This document shows, piece after piece, positions 1-9,975 of a stretch of DNA of 64,000 bases. Origin of the DNA: Antilocapra americana (lineage: Eukaryota > Chordata > Mammalia > Artiodactyla > Antilocapridae); assembly GCA_007570785.1 (NCBI GenBank), contig ML662442.1, forward strand, positions 30,453,681 through 30,517,680. The letters run 5' to 3'. The notes under the pieces are model-generated. The model did not search any database. It saw only the letters and a program-made list of their open reading frames with translations, and was not told the origin of the DNA. Position 1 is the stretch's first letter. Each line of letters opens with the position of its first letter. The position numbers and the translations under genes were made by a program.

Positions 1-322
1 CACTGCATTTCAAACTCTTCTGTTGACCATGATGGCTACTCCATTTCTTCTTAGGGATTCCTGCCCACAGTAGTAGATATAATGGTCATCTGAATTAAAT
101 TCACCCATTCCAGTCCATCTTAGTTTGCTGATTCCTAGAATGTCGATGTTCACTCTTGCCATCTCCTGTTTGACCACTTCCAATTTGCCTTGATTCATGG
201 ACCTAACATTCCAGGTTCCTATGCAATATTGCTCTTTACAGCATCGGACCTTGCTTCTATCACCAGTCACATCCACAACTGGGTGTTGTTTTTGCTTTGG
301 CTCCATCCCTTCATTCTTTCTG
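1..322 (-). mobile_element. BovB (RTE) LINE fragment, start of the ORF with endonuclease N-terminus
   Basis: Read on the minus strand, a frame of 98 codons (306 to 10) gives the start of the BovB protein and its APE-type endonuclease. WNVRSMNQGKLE and the later YYCGQESLRRNG are recognisable. Endonucleases of this class nick the target before target-primed reverse transcription. At the GIS.LRW motif, where the family normally has the catalytic Glu (GISEL), this copy has Lys (codon AAA), so the copy looks inactive even locally. The frame leaves the window at the left edge, so its further extent is unknown. The 5' part of the same element lies next to it in opposite orientation. Confidence 0.9.
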
Positions 323-712
323 GAGCAGCCATGAAGAGATTCTGCACTTTGCTGGAGCAGCCGTGAAGAGATACCCCAGGTCCAAGGTAAGAGAAACCAA
401 AGTAAGATGGTAGGTGTTGTGAGACGGCATCATAGGGCAGGCACACTGAAACCATAATCACAGAAAACTAGCCAATCTGATCACATGAACCACAGCCTTG
501 TCTAACTCAATAAAATTAAGCCATGCAGTGTGGGGCCACCCAAGACGATGGGTCATGGGGTAGAGGTCTGACAGAATGTGGTCCACTGGAGAAGGGAATG
601 GCAAACCACTTCAGGATTCTTGCCTTGAGAACCCCATGAACAGTATGAAAAGGCAAAATGATACGACACTGAAAGATGAACTCCCCAAGTCAGTAGGTGC
701 CCTATATTGCCT
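320..712 (+). mobile_element. BovB 5' region, inverted relative to the adjoining ORF segment
   Basis: Plus-strand sequence matches the BovB leader. It includes the run near 491-535 about the 'cttgtctaactcaat' tract, 'gtggggccacccaagacg', and 'gtctgacagaatgtggtcca' followed by 'gagaagggaatggcaaacca'. The segment ends near 'aactccccaagtcagtaggtg'. A short near-duplication, 'ctggagcagcc(a/g)tgaagagat', occurs at about 320 and 351, close to the inversion joint. With 1-322 on the other strand this is one 5'-inverted element. Confidence 0.85.
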
Positions 713-749
713 GTCCCTGTAGTGACCATTATTTTCCCACCTCCAAGTC

Positions 750-1095
750 CTGCTTGCTGTGTTCTGTGCATAGGTTGTGCTGTTCTTTCCATTTCATCAC
801 ATCTGAATCCTTGCTGTCCTTCAGGGTCCATTTCATGTTCTAAAAAATTCAAGGTCCTTTTGAACATCCTCTTGATCAGTGGTGTGCTCTGCCTTTTGTG
901 AACTGCCTGGCATCTCTCTTACAATTCCCCAGTTTCTGCAACAGATTTATGTGGGTATTGACATAATTAGTCTACTGGATTGCAAGCTGATAGATGCTAG
1001 AGCCTTGTGTGAGTCATCCTCCAAACTTCCCATAGCACCTAGTACAGCGTCGTGAAGTAACAGCCACCCAATAAACATTTGTTGAATGACTGAAT
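750..1095 (+). mobile_element. L2 LINE 3' end
   Basis: The end matches the L2 tail: 'cccatagcacctagtacag' then 'cccaataaacatttgttgaatga'. The sequence before it follows L2 loosely (a 'cagggtccatttcatgtt' block, then 'ggattgcaagctgatagatgc'). It is highly diverged, as expected for a pre-eutherian element, and no frame survives. Confidence 0.6.
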
Positions 1096-1189
1096 ATTAA
1101 GAGTAGGTTATATGCGATATGATTGCAGAAAATGTAGTGCAAACAGAGAAAATGATCCACTTGAAACTTTTATTGACCTCTGTTTTGTG

Positions 1190-2090
1190 TCAGAGTAATA
1201 GACTTATTCTTATACAAGATATATTCTGGTGTCTTTTGAAAGTATAACACACTTTTTTGAAAACTATCAGATAAAACATATGCAAATTCAATGGAAAGAG
1301 GTCCCAAAGGCCAAAGCTAAAACACTTTGAGCAGCAAGTGAAATAAAGTTTCATGGGAATGTAACTAAAATTATAAAATATATATCCATACTGGCATAAA
1401 TATATGATTGAATAAATAGAGGGAAGAGAACAATCTCCCATTGCAGAGGAATTCTAAATAATTTATTCAGATCTACTGCTATCAAAGAGGTGGAACTTAA
1501 TCCCCACTCCTTATATAGGTTAAAATGCATCCTTCCAAAGAATACTGTATGGAAATGGGAGAGGGAGAAAACTGACAAATACGACCTCAGCCAATTGATC
1601 AAGACTAATATCAGTAGCAACTCGAGTTGAGAGTATGTATCTTTGACACAGTGTGATAGGAATGGCACTTTTCCTTCCCTAAACACATAATCCCAGTCCA
1701 AACATGAGAAAAACATCAGACAAATATCAGTAAGGAACTGTCCACAAAATACCTGACCAGTAGTCATCAAAACTGTCAAGGTCATCAGAAACAAGGAATG
1801 TATGAGAAACAGTCAGAGCCAGGAGGAACCCAAAGAGACACGACAGCCGTGAGTACCAATAATGTGTTCTCCTGCAGAAGACTTTGGGGAAAGAAACTAA
1901 GAAAATGGTGTTTAGTTCATAATAATGTATAATTATTGGTTTGTTAATTATAACATACTAGCATAGAATGTTAACCATAAGGGAACTTGATGTGGTAAAT
2001 AAATGGGAACTCTGTACCACCCTTGAAAACTGCCTGTAAAGCTACAACTGTATAAAATGTAGCTTATTTTTGAAAAAATACACAAATTTC
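1190..2090 (+). mobile_element. L1M-type (old mammalian L1) 3' UTR and 3' end
   Basis: The plus strand follows the 3' UTR of old mammalian L1 (L1ME/L1MC-like). Landmarks are 'ccttccaaagaatactgtatgg', 'gatgaga'-like tracts, 'gagaaaaacatcagacaaat', 'aaaactgtcaaggtcatcag' and a closing 'gggaactctgtacca' followed by an A-rich end. Two antisense frames cross it (1794-1351 and 1441-1190). Their Phe/Leu-rich, membrane-like appearance comes from reading an AT-rich 3' UTR backwards, so they are not genes. Confidence 0.75.
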
Positions 2091-2478
2091 AAATGTTAAC
2101 AAGTTATACTAAAACAAAAAAAAATATTTCTAGGCAATAAAGATTTAAGTAATATCACATGAGATTCACCCTATAGAGAAACACTTCCCTCAACATACTG
2201 TAGTCCAGGATAAAAAGTGGCCAACAAATAAGCTTAATATTTCTAATATCTATTCTAAAATTGTTTTATTTATAATTTAAAAATGATTGCTTCATTATTG
2301 CATATGATTTCCTTTACCTTAAGTTCACAAAGAAGTAATGCGATTTTATACTGAAAGCCATACTGAAAAATGCATGAGGTTATTTACAGAAATTCATTCT
2401 GTGGTAACCTTTATCTAAAGTAAATTCCATTTAAGGAGATCATTGATTTCTCTTTAATCCTTCCCCCTCCCACATAAT
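2091..2478. other. No feature recognised (AT-rich)
   Basis: AT-rich sequence with short A runs. I see no repeat family, reading frame or RNA-like structure that I can support. Confidence 0.4.
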
Positions 2479-2674
2479 GGGCTTCTCTGGTGGCTTAGAT
2501 GGTAAGCATCTGCCTGCAATGCAGGAGTCCTAGGATCAATCCCTAGGTTGGAAGATCCCTTGGAGAAGGGAATGGCAACTCACTCCTGTATTCTTGCCTC
2601 TAGAATTCCATGGACAGAGGCATCTGGTGGGCTACAGTCAATGGAGTCAGACACGATTGAATGACTAACACTTT
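2479..2674 (+). mobile_element. Bov-tA SINE
   Basis: Starts 'gggcttctctggtggctta' and keeps the tRNA-Glu-derived head with A-box ('tggcttagatggtaagc') and B-box-like ('ggatcaatccc') elements. The Bov-A body follows ('ggagaagggaatggcaactc', 'ccatggacagaggcat') and it ends at 'acgattgaatgactaacac'. Full length, moderately diverged. No clear target-site duplication seen. Confidence 0.9.
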
Positions 2675-2699
2675 GATTTTCTTTCAAATAATCGGACAT

Positions 2700-2984
2700 T
2701 ATATTTTGTTCTTAGAAAGAAATGAAGGCTTCATGTCCTTAATCACAAACATCCTTACAAGACAAATTGGAAAGAAATTCGTAATTGGTAAGATTTTAGT
2801 CTTTTCCATTGCTAAAATTATCATATGTATAAAAAATTTTAATGAGCTTCCTGAATAAATTATTATCAACATTTGAGATACTATGGTGGAAGGAATTGGG
2901 AGAGGGTTATTTTCTGTGTAGTTAGTTGTTGTTTAGGATGGAAGATAATAAAGCATATTTGGATATTGTAAGAGTTCCTCTAGA
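2700..2984. other. No feature recognised
   Basis: AT-rich sequence containing a 65-codon frame (2661-2858) that begins inside the SINE tail and has no family resemblance. Treated as chance. Confidence 0.4.
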
Positions 2985-3110
2985 GTCTCTCAAGTCAACA
3001 TCTTCCAGCTGACTGATGTGAAGCAAATCACAGCTCTGGGTCTCAGATTCCTCATTTATAAAATGAAAAGATTATAATTCACAATCACTTATCTCTAAAT
3101 TCATTCTAGC
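2985..3110 (-). mobile_element. MIR SINE fragment
   Basis: The complement carries the MIR core and right part. On the plus strand this appears as 'ctctgggtctcagattcctca' and 'tttataaaatgaaaa', the antisense of the MIR tract around 'ttttacagatgaggaaactg'. Old and diverged. Confidence 0.6.
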
Positions 3111-3333
3111 TAAAAAAAATCTAAAGTCTGAGTATAATTTCACATTTGCCTTTCAAATAAGGATGGCAAGCCTGACTCCTAGTAACCCCACACTCTCTCA
3201 AGGGCAGGCTCTTTGAAATTAAGGGAAATAGGGATGGGAGTTTATGTGTCTGCAATAGAAATTGTGCTGCAGAAACTAGAACTCATTGGGACCAGCATAC
3301 TTAACTCAATTTTGTTTTCAAAATTTGTTTCAT

Positions 3334-3400
3334 GCATTGGTGGTTCAGTGGTAGAATTCTCACCTCCCCAAATTGGTTTCTTGTTCCCTGGACTCCTCAA
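3334..3400 (+). pseudogene. tRNA-Gly pseudogene (anticodon CCC), 3' half decayed
   Basis: The first 35 bases match nuclear tRNA-Gly at all but one position: acceptor strand 'gcattgg', D-arm and A-box 'tggttcagtggtagaattct', then anticodon CCC at 3366-3368. From 3369 the 3' side of the anticodon stem is lost. A T-arm echo remains, shifted by about one base ('tttcttgttccctgg'). The acceptor cannot pair. It is either a retro-copied tRNA or the head of an otherwise decayed tRNA-derived element. It is not a functional tRNA. Confidence 0.7.
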
Positions 3401-3404
3401 AAAT

Positions 3405-4739
3405 GCTAGAGAGTAACCCCTCTTTCTTCAGCACAAGCAAGCCAGCATTCAGGTAGATTCAAAGAGAAGGGAAAGGATGAAGAAGAAAGCTTCATATATT
3501 CCTGAGAAAATAGAGGACTTTAGGAGAGCTGTGCTTCATATGATAACCTTCATACTAATATTGCTTGAGAACTCATCGGAGCTGTCACAGTGCAGACAGA
3601 GACAATGATATAGGGCTTGAGGCCAGAGAGATCAGCTTTTCCATTTAAATAGGCCGAGATAAATAGTGGGGGTCAGCCCCCAAATATATCATGCCAGCAA
3701 ACTTCCTCCATGTCCACAACCTCCTTAGCATCCATCACTTTTACTACCTTAGTTATTTATATGTTTGACAAAAGAAGAAGGAAAAGGCTGTTCAAAGAGA
3801 ACTCTCCACATTTTCACAGTGACTGTGTTCTCCTCAGTGTACAGACAGCTTCCCCGTTGCCAGGGCAGCTTCCTAAGCATGCAGCGTGGACAGAAGGGCC
3901 CCTGGGTTGGCTCAGCGCTCTCTCGCCGCCATCTTGCATTTCATAATCTTTGAAGAAGGGGCTCAGTATTTTCACTTTGCTTTGTGCCCAGCAACACATG
4001 TCGCTGGTCCTGACCATTGCCTTTTCAGATGCCTTATCTTGATCTTCAGAAATCTCTACCTACACTTCTTTTCCTTACATTGAGCAGAGGCATTTTACAG
4101 AATACAGAATACAGTAGTGTCAGGGCTGATTCACGGAATTCTCTCTGCCTATACATGCTTCCCCCACTATCCCAAAGTAGAGGATTCCTATGAAGACTTC
4201 AGTAAGCCAAACTGGCATAAAGCAAAGAAGCAATGACCTTAGGTTATGCCTTGCTAACAGATGCACAGATAGATTGAGATAAAGCCCAGATACAGACACA
4301 GTTCAAGGCTATGGCACCTGGATGCTGAGGTGCTGAGCGTAGTTCCCAGGGAAGGAGCTTGTGGGTGCCCCCTCCCTGCTAAGGGTGTGCAGTGTCTCTG
4401 TAACAGCTCATTGCAAAACAAGCACTAAAAGCAATCTTTCTTTTCTTCCTTTTTTCGTCAAAGCAAAAATCCTTTCAGGTTTCTTTCAGTTATCAAAGCA
4501 GGTAGTAACATAGGTCCTTCGTGAAAGCAAAGTGGTATAAAGTGAACTTTTAAAAAAGTAGAGCATACCCATATACATTATGTCTTACCATTACTAGAAA
4601 AATTTGCTCAACTCAGTAGACTTGAGCCACCCACATGTGTAGTTTCCATTCTCTGCCCAACATTCTCCATTATCCCACTTTCCCAGTCATCTGTTCCCTT
4701 CATTCTCAACACCTTTACCAATTTCCTTAAAACCCAATC
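3405..4739. other. Mostly unassigned sequence; possible unnamed repeat at about 4,140-4,560
   Basis: Several short overlapping frames near 3,710-4,083 have no family resemblance and lie in different frames of the same DNA. Around 4,160-4,560 the text 'taagccaaactggcataaag', echoed by 'aaagcaaagtggtataaag', looks like an interspersed repeat with internal related motifs, but I cannot name it. Confidence 0.3.
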
Positions 4740-5165
4740 AAGCCTTTCATCCTCAGGTGAGACGTTTTCCCTTTTCTTCACTGATGTTCTATAAATTTCT
4801 CAGATTCAACATTACCCAAACAGCAGTCTTCATCTCTCCATCTAAATCTGCTCCTATTTTAGTGACTATAATGGTTTTATTCTGCATTGCCTAAACAGGA
4901 AACCTGATAGTCATCTTTGACTCTTCTCTGCATCAAAATCATTTCCAAGTTTTGCCATCTTAATATTTTTGGGATCTGTTCACATTTGTCCATCCATTGC
5001 TTTAATTAATACACTCATAACTATTTTCCTGGTTTACCATAACATCCTAGCTGGTTCCCGTGTTTCCAATCTAAATTTTCTTCCTGATCACCAAATGTAT
5101 TTTCATGCTATAGTCTTAAAGATTTTGTAATAAAAATCTGATCATATTCTGTGATGTACTGAAAA
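4740..5165 (+). mobile_element. L2 LINE fragment (ORF2 end / 3' region)
   Basis: Follows L2 in order: 'aaacctgatagtcatctttg' then 'actcttctctgcatc', then the 'catcctagctggttcccgtg' block, ending at 'aaaaatctgatcatattctg'. These correspond to the L2 tracts that read roughly 'aacctgggcgtcatccttga' and 'acaaatctgatcatgtcact'. No frame survives. Confidence 0.6.
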
Positions 5166-5194
5166 AAAAAATGCCACACTGTATGCCCACTGGC

Positions 5195-5370
5195 AAAGCA
5201 GTTCTGGCTAATGCTCCTCAAAAGTGGAATCTATTTCTTTTCCTCCTGGATTCTGGGCCAGCCTTGTGACTTTGCTTTGACCAACAGAACATGGGAGAAG
5301 TGTGATATGGTGGGAGTTCTGAACTCGGATCTCCAGAGGCCCTAGGGCCCTGCAGATTCCTGATATCACT
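5195..5370 (+). mobile_element. MLT1-type LTR fragment (ERVL-MaLR)
   Basis: 'gggccagccttgtgactttg' followed by 'ctttgaccaacagaacatg' and 'gagaagtgtgatatggtggg' is the internal part of an MLT1 solo LTR. It sits between two L2 copies and is truncated at both ends. Confidence 0.65.
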
Positions 5371-5464
5371 CAGCATGCTCTGCACTGGCCGATCAAGAAA
5401 TGTCTCCCTGTATAACTATAGTGCTAGATGAAAAGTTTCACTTGTTCACCAGTTCCTAAAACAG

Positions 5465-5888
5465 TTCTCCCTTTTCAAAATCCCATATACAGTATCCTAG
5501 ACCAGGACCCTATGAGTTATCTTTGATCCTTTTCTCCTTTACCTTCCAATTCAATTTCTCTAAAATCTCATCCCTGCTTATTTCTAAAGGTCCCTGATAT
5601 GTCTTTTCACCCTCAATCCCCAGTGTCATGCTCTCCCCTGAGTCTAGATCCCTAACTGAATTACAGAGCAATGCCTTGGCTAGACTCTAAGCTCTAGTAT
5701 TGTGCCCTCCAAATATTTTAAGTTATAGCATTCAGACTGATTTTCTTAACAAGATTCTTTTTATTTCTCTCACTCACAAAAGTCATAATAATTCTGTATT
5801 TCCTATCTCATGAAGTCAATACATTCTTTGTCACTTTCAAGGGCTCTCCCATAATTCCTACCCCCAAGTCTATTAAGTCTACCCAAAA
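5465..5888 (+). mobile_element. Second L2 LINE fragment
   Basis: Repeats the same L2 section as 4740-5165: 'gagttatctttgatcctttt', then 'aaaatctcatccctgctt', 'acagagcaatgccttggct' and 'cagactgattttcttaaca'. It is therefore a separate copy. It is interrupted at 5889 by a younger L1 plus CHR insertion and probably continues after 6211. Confidence 0.55.
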
Positions 5889-5898
5889 TTATTTCCTA

Positions 5899-6035
5899 AT
5901 GGGGGAGGGGAGGTGGAAGGGAGGTCTAGGAGAGAGGGGATCTATGTATACATATAGCTGATTCTTGTTGCTGTACGGCAGAAACTAACACAACATTGTA
6001 AAGTAATTATACTCCAATAAAATAAATAAATAAAG
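5899..6035 (+). mobile_element. L1 3' end, ruminant/cetartiodactyl type
   Basis: G-rich 3' UTR followed by 'ctgtacggcagaaactaac', 'acaacattgtaaagtaatt' and 'atactccaataaaat'. It is a severely 5'-truncated L1. The sequence 'ttatttccta' at 5889-5898 recurs at 6202-6211, so the L1 together with the following SINE is bracketed by one likely target-site duplication. The SINE sits on the L1 A-tail. Confidence 0.85.
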
Positions 6036-6201
6036 GGACTTCCCTGGTGGTCCAGCAATTGACTCTGTACTTCCAATGCAAGGGGTGTGAGTTCAATCCC
6101 TGCTCGGGGAACTAAGATCCCACAAACTGCGCAGCCTAAAATAAATTAATTAATTGAAATAATAAAAAAAAGTACAGGCCCAAAACAAAACAAAAGCAAA
6201 T
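6036..6201 (+). mobile_element. CHR-type SINE (short tRNA-Glu form)
   Basis: Starts 'gggacttccctggtggtcca', keeps the B-box 'gagttcaatccctgctc' and 'ggggaactaagatcccac', and ends in an A/T-rich tail with 'ataaattaattaatt'. It landed in the A-tail of the preceding L1, a common target because the nick site is A/T-rich. Confidence 0.9.
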
Positions 6202-6211
6202 TTATTTCCTA

Positions 6212-6700
6212 GTAGTATTCCTTTGTGAGTCACCTCTTCATCACACAGTTGAATTCTCTCAGCTACATAGAAAGTGCTCAACAGTAACCCCCTGCCCGGA
6301 GTCCGTCATGGATGCTCATTCATCTATGCTTTGCCTTCTACTAATCTGTTCTTCTGGAACCAACTCAAGTTCTACCTCTGTCAATTCCCTGGATTCTAAA
6401 TCAAAGACAAGATGCTAATCCTTGCTTTGCCCAAAGTAGTTGTTTGAAGCCAGATTAGCAACTTCTGTTTTCATATCTATACTCTTAGGGGATTGAAGCT
6501 TCCAGCTGGAATATTTGAAAATTCACTAATACTTCCAAGGCTCTAATCCAGATCCAGCCCATTCTTCCCAGGCTTGCCCTCCTCCACTCTGGGCAAGCAC
6601 TTGTGTTCCAATTGTTTCCTTCGTAATCATCTTCCTTTGCTCTCCAATCACCTAGGGCACTTCAGGGGTTGGGCACCATGTCGTATTCTGATCAGGTAAC
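6212..6700 (+). mobile_element. L2 LINE fragment, likely continuation of 5465-5888
   Basis: Weak L2-like text: 'tcacctcttcatcacacagt', 'ctggaaccaactcaagttct' and, near 6,560-6,680, a block ending 'cacctagggcacttcagg'. It lies just right of the L1/CHR insertion, so it is most simply the remainder of the interrupted L2. Confidence 0.4.
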
Positions 6701-8300
6701 CTGTGATGGCCTGACACATAAGTCACAATCAAACTAGTAGTTATGAGCAAATACCACATGGACTTTGCAGCCTGTAAGAGGTGACCGGTGCTTAGTGTTA
6801 GTTCAATACAATAAGTGCAGCATACTATGTCCTAGTAATGAGGTCTCTGAGAAAGAGGGCATAAGTGGAGGCACTATGAAGGGCTCATTACGGCTAGTTT
6901 AAAAGGAGAAGAAACATCTTCTTTCATTGAATGTTCAAATGTACAAGAGGCCAGCCTCTGATACTGTTCCAGATGCTGTCATGTTTGTCGAACACTTTTT
7001 AAAACACTCCTCACTGAAAAAAACATCACAGTGATTTAGAGCCATCATGATAAAAGGTGCAACACAAGCAGAAGAAGTGTTCGGTTAAAACAATTTTTCA
7101 CTGAAGACAAACAGCAACCAAATGGAACATCACCACCATCTAACCATTAATATTACATAAACGTAGACCTATATTTTTTCCACTAGTGTTGCCCAAGGGG
7201 TTTAACCTGAAGAAAGGGAGTTAAAATGGATGTTATTAGAGTCACTGAGGATTATATATTATTCTGTGTATTATATAATACAAAACAAGGACTACTGGAA
7301 AGAGGTATATAAGGGTAATTTGGGTCTGAAAACTAAAAAACAATATTAAAAATTGTTAGAAGTTTCTCTCCCTTCTCCCGCTTCCCCAATCCATAATATA
7401 GCTACAAAAATGTTTCATCACATAGAAGGTGTTAAATATCCACTGATAATTTAACTGAATACAACTATCCAGAGTAAAAAGAAATATTTAACTTCCTTTA
7501 ACTATCAATATTCTGTATTACTGTATTATTAATCTTTATTTACACTTATACAGAAGATGCATGCACATGATCAAACCACAAACACGTTTCATTATGTCAC
7601 TAAAAATACCACATAAAGATTTTTTTACTTATTGTATAAAATATGTATGTACATATGGATAAAAGGGTGTACTGACAATGTAAAATACCAAATATAACAT
7701 ATACTGAAATATATTCTAATATCAAGGCTATATTTGTTTAAATCTAGTCCCAGGAATTACTAAATCTTGGTTAGTTTCCCATTATGGAAACCATGTTACA
7801 AATTTATACATGCAAAGCATTAAAACCACGATTTTTCAGGGTAAAATAAAAGCTGTGTGGAAGGGGCAACTCCATTGATCTTGTTTGACCCAACACATTC
7901 AACTTAAAGAACTGAAATTGTTTTAAATGATTTTAAGTCTGCTGTGACATTCCTCACCAAGTGCTATTGTCACAAAGCAAATTGGAATTCTCTGCCTGAC
8001 ATATGAATTGGAATTTCCTCAAACTGTCCAAGTTAGGAAAGAGTCAGTAGAGGTCAATCAAACTAGAATGTGCATAGCACAGCCCTACAATACAAGTTCG
8101 GACATCATGCAGTTGCAACCGATTCCACTAGCCACACATCACCAGTCAGCTCCATGGGGTCAACAGAGGAGCATGTGATTTTTCAGATGAGATTTTTCTA
8201 CACAATATCGCTCATAATAGTTATTCTTAAGAGAAATATTCAAAGATGTCTGTAAAACGTTATGCCTAAATCCCAAACGTAAAACCCTTAGCATTCATCG
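6701..8300. other. 1.6 kb without a recognised feature
   Basis: AT-rich, no named repeat and no frame above about 60 codons. The 61-codon frame at 8070-8255 shows no family signal. I see no homopolymer tails or target-site duplications that would mark retrocopies. Confidence 0.4.
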
Positions 8301-8310
8301 AAAGGCATAT

Positions 8311-8661
8311 CTTTTCAAAGTTTTGTTTATTTACTTATTTCTGGCTCTGTTGGGCCTTTGTTGCTGCACGCGGGCTTTCTCTCGTTGCGGTGAGCAGGGG
8401 CTGCTCTCTAGCTGCGGTGCCCGGGCCCGTCGCGGGGGCTCCCCCTGTTGCAGAGCACGGGCTCTAGGGCACGAGGGCTGCAGTAGTTACAGCACGTGGG
8501 CTCAGCAGTTGCGGCCCCAGGCTCCAGGGCACAAGCTCAATAGCTGTGGCACATGGGATCAGTTGTTCCGAGGCATGTGGGATGCTCCTGGACCAGGGAT
8601 CGAACCTGTGTCTCCTGCACTGGCAGGCAGATTCTTTACCACTGAGCCACCAGGGAAGCCC
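8311..8661 (-). mobile_element. CHR-type SINE, long form
   Basis: Antisense copy of the long cetartiodactyl tRNA-derived SINE. Landmarks are 'ttgctgcacgcgggctttct', repeated 'gcggtg'/'gcacgggct' blocks, 'gaccagggatcgaacctgtg' (antisense B-box) and 'accactgagccaccagggaa'. 'aaaggcatat' at 8301-8310 recurs as 'aaagggcatat' at 8662-8672, a likely target-site duplication with one extra G. It is GC-rich relative to its surroundings and makes a spurious 117-codon plus frame. Confidence 0.9.
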
Positions 8662-8774
8662 AAAGGGCATATTTAAAATATCCCTATCTAAAGTACTTTG
8701 GCATTACCAAAAATAATAATAACAAAACCAAAGACATGTATAATTTGCCCAGCTACAAAGTGCTTTGGCCTTTG

Positions 8775-8862
8775 GATAAAGGAATCACACCTACAAAGAA
8801 ATCATTTACTCTCATAATAGCCCCGTAAGGTAAAAATTATTAGGCCCATTTTCAAATGATAA
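8775..8862 (+). mobile_element. MIR SINE, left part
   Basis: 'ttactctcataatagccccg' then 'taaggtaaaaattattagg' and 'cccattttcaaatgat' follow the MIR core. The rest of the MIR lies right of the L1 insertion. Confidence 0.7.
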
Positions 8863-8863
8863 A

Positions 8864-9056
8864 TCGCCAGCCCAGGATTGATGCTCGGGGCTGGTGCAGC
8901 GAGATTTCCCGGGGGGGAGGGAGGAGGGAGGGGAGTTCTGGAGGGGAAGCATATGTAGACCCATGGTGATATCATGACATTGTATGGCAAAAACAATAAA
9001 AAATAAAAATAAAATAAAATAAAATTGAGAGCAATTTAACCTAAAAAAAAAAAAAG
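8864..9056 (+). mobile_element. Young L1 (L1_BT-like) 3' end, 5'-truncated
   Basis: Begins 'tcgccagcccaggattgatg' and has the G-rich tract 8910-8946 and 'ccatggtgatatcatgacat' before the A-rich tail. The tail is unusual: an A-rich run (to about 9025), then about 20 unique bases ('ttgagagcaatttaaccta'), then a second pure A run. This suggests that transcription passed the first polyadenylation site. The insertion splits a MIR. Confidence 0.9.
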
Positions 9057-9165
9057 AGATGCTTAGAGAAATTGAAGGATTTATGTAGCTGTTAAGTGAC
9101 AGTGATAAAATTCCTCTCTTGATTGCAAGTCTAATACTCCTTCCACTTAAAGAATCCAGATTCTG
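9057..9165 (+). mobile_element. MIR SINE, right part
   Basis: 'gatgcttagagaaattgaag' and 'gttaagtgacagtgataaaa' continue the MIR interrupted at 8862 (the tracts that in MIR read around 'gaggcacagagaggttaag'). Confidence 0.6.
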
Positions 9166-9965
9166 ATAATGACTACTTGGGAGGCACCGAATGCATTGTC
9201 ACTGTGACACTTTGGGCAAGAACTGAGGAACTTTAAAAAGCAAAGTATAAAGTAATGATAAGGCCCCTTGACTTCTTTGCACGTTTTAAAAAATTGATCT
9301 TATATCCAGTTGCCATTAACTATTCTACAAAAAGGGCCTATGACAGTGCAGTCCCTCACTTATTACGATGATCTTAGAAAACAAAATTAAAAGGGAACTT
9401 AACTTCGAGCACTTTATTTAATGAGCAGAGCTTACATAAGTATGCAGAAATAATACCCTGGAGCTACTTTATACAAGAGCCACAAAAGATCTACCACAGA
9501 TGAGTGACAGAAACATAATTAGTATGAGTTCACACAGTGGCCAAGTTGCTATTATTTAGAAGAGCCCTCTCTACAAGTTGAGCCTTTGCTACGTGTCACC
9601 AGCAAGCAAAGACCAAGAACAGAGGATCCTGCTGTGAATTCTGGGGGAGCATTGCTAAGAGGTCTCTAATAAGAAGCCACATTCCTACCCTGGCTGGACT
9701 GTGACTTCATAATGTGACCAAAAAAAAAAAAGACAAAGGAGTACAGTTGTTTCTTGGGAAATTTCACACCAATGCAAAGGCACCCGGTCTAGCAGGGGCT
9801 TGCTGGCCCCTACATCCACACTCTAGATTGCATCCTGTTTGCAGTGTTGCTCCAGGCTCAGGAAGGCCCCCAGGGATTCATCCTTTTGCACCCATTGGAT
9901 GTGGCCTGTGCCGGCATGATATGACATTCAAACACTGCCCGTTTATGTCAGTGTTAGAGGGAACC
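9166..9965. other. No feature recognised
   Basis: Contains a 12-base A run near 9719. An 89-codon plus frame starts just 5' of it, at 9714. The frame runs through ordinary-looking sequence into the edge of the BovB insertion, with no family resemblance. Confidence 0.4.
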
Positions 9966-9975
9966 CAACTAAGCA

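Noticed and set aside
1190..1794. Two hydrophobic minus-strand frames (147 and 83 codons) resembling a membrane protein
   Set aside because: The plus strand is an old L1 3' UTR, so the frames are its antisense and have no independent family match.
2479..2560. tRNA-like heads with A- and B-boxes here and in the other Bov-tA and CHR copies
   Set aside because: They are tRNA-Glu-derived SINE heads and do not fold as tRNAs, so they are not tRNA genes.
8311..8661. GC-rich island-like stretch with a 117-codon frame
   Set aside because: It is a long CHR SINE. The GC content and frame come from the SINE body.
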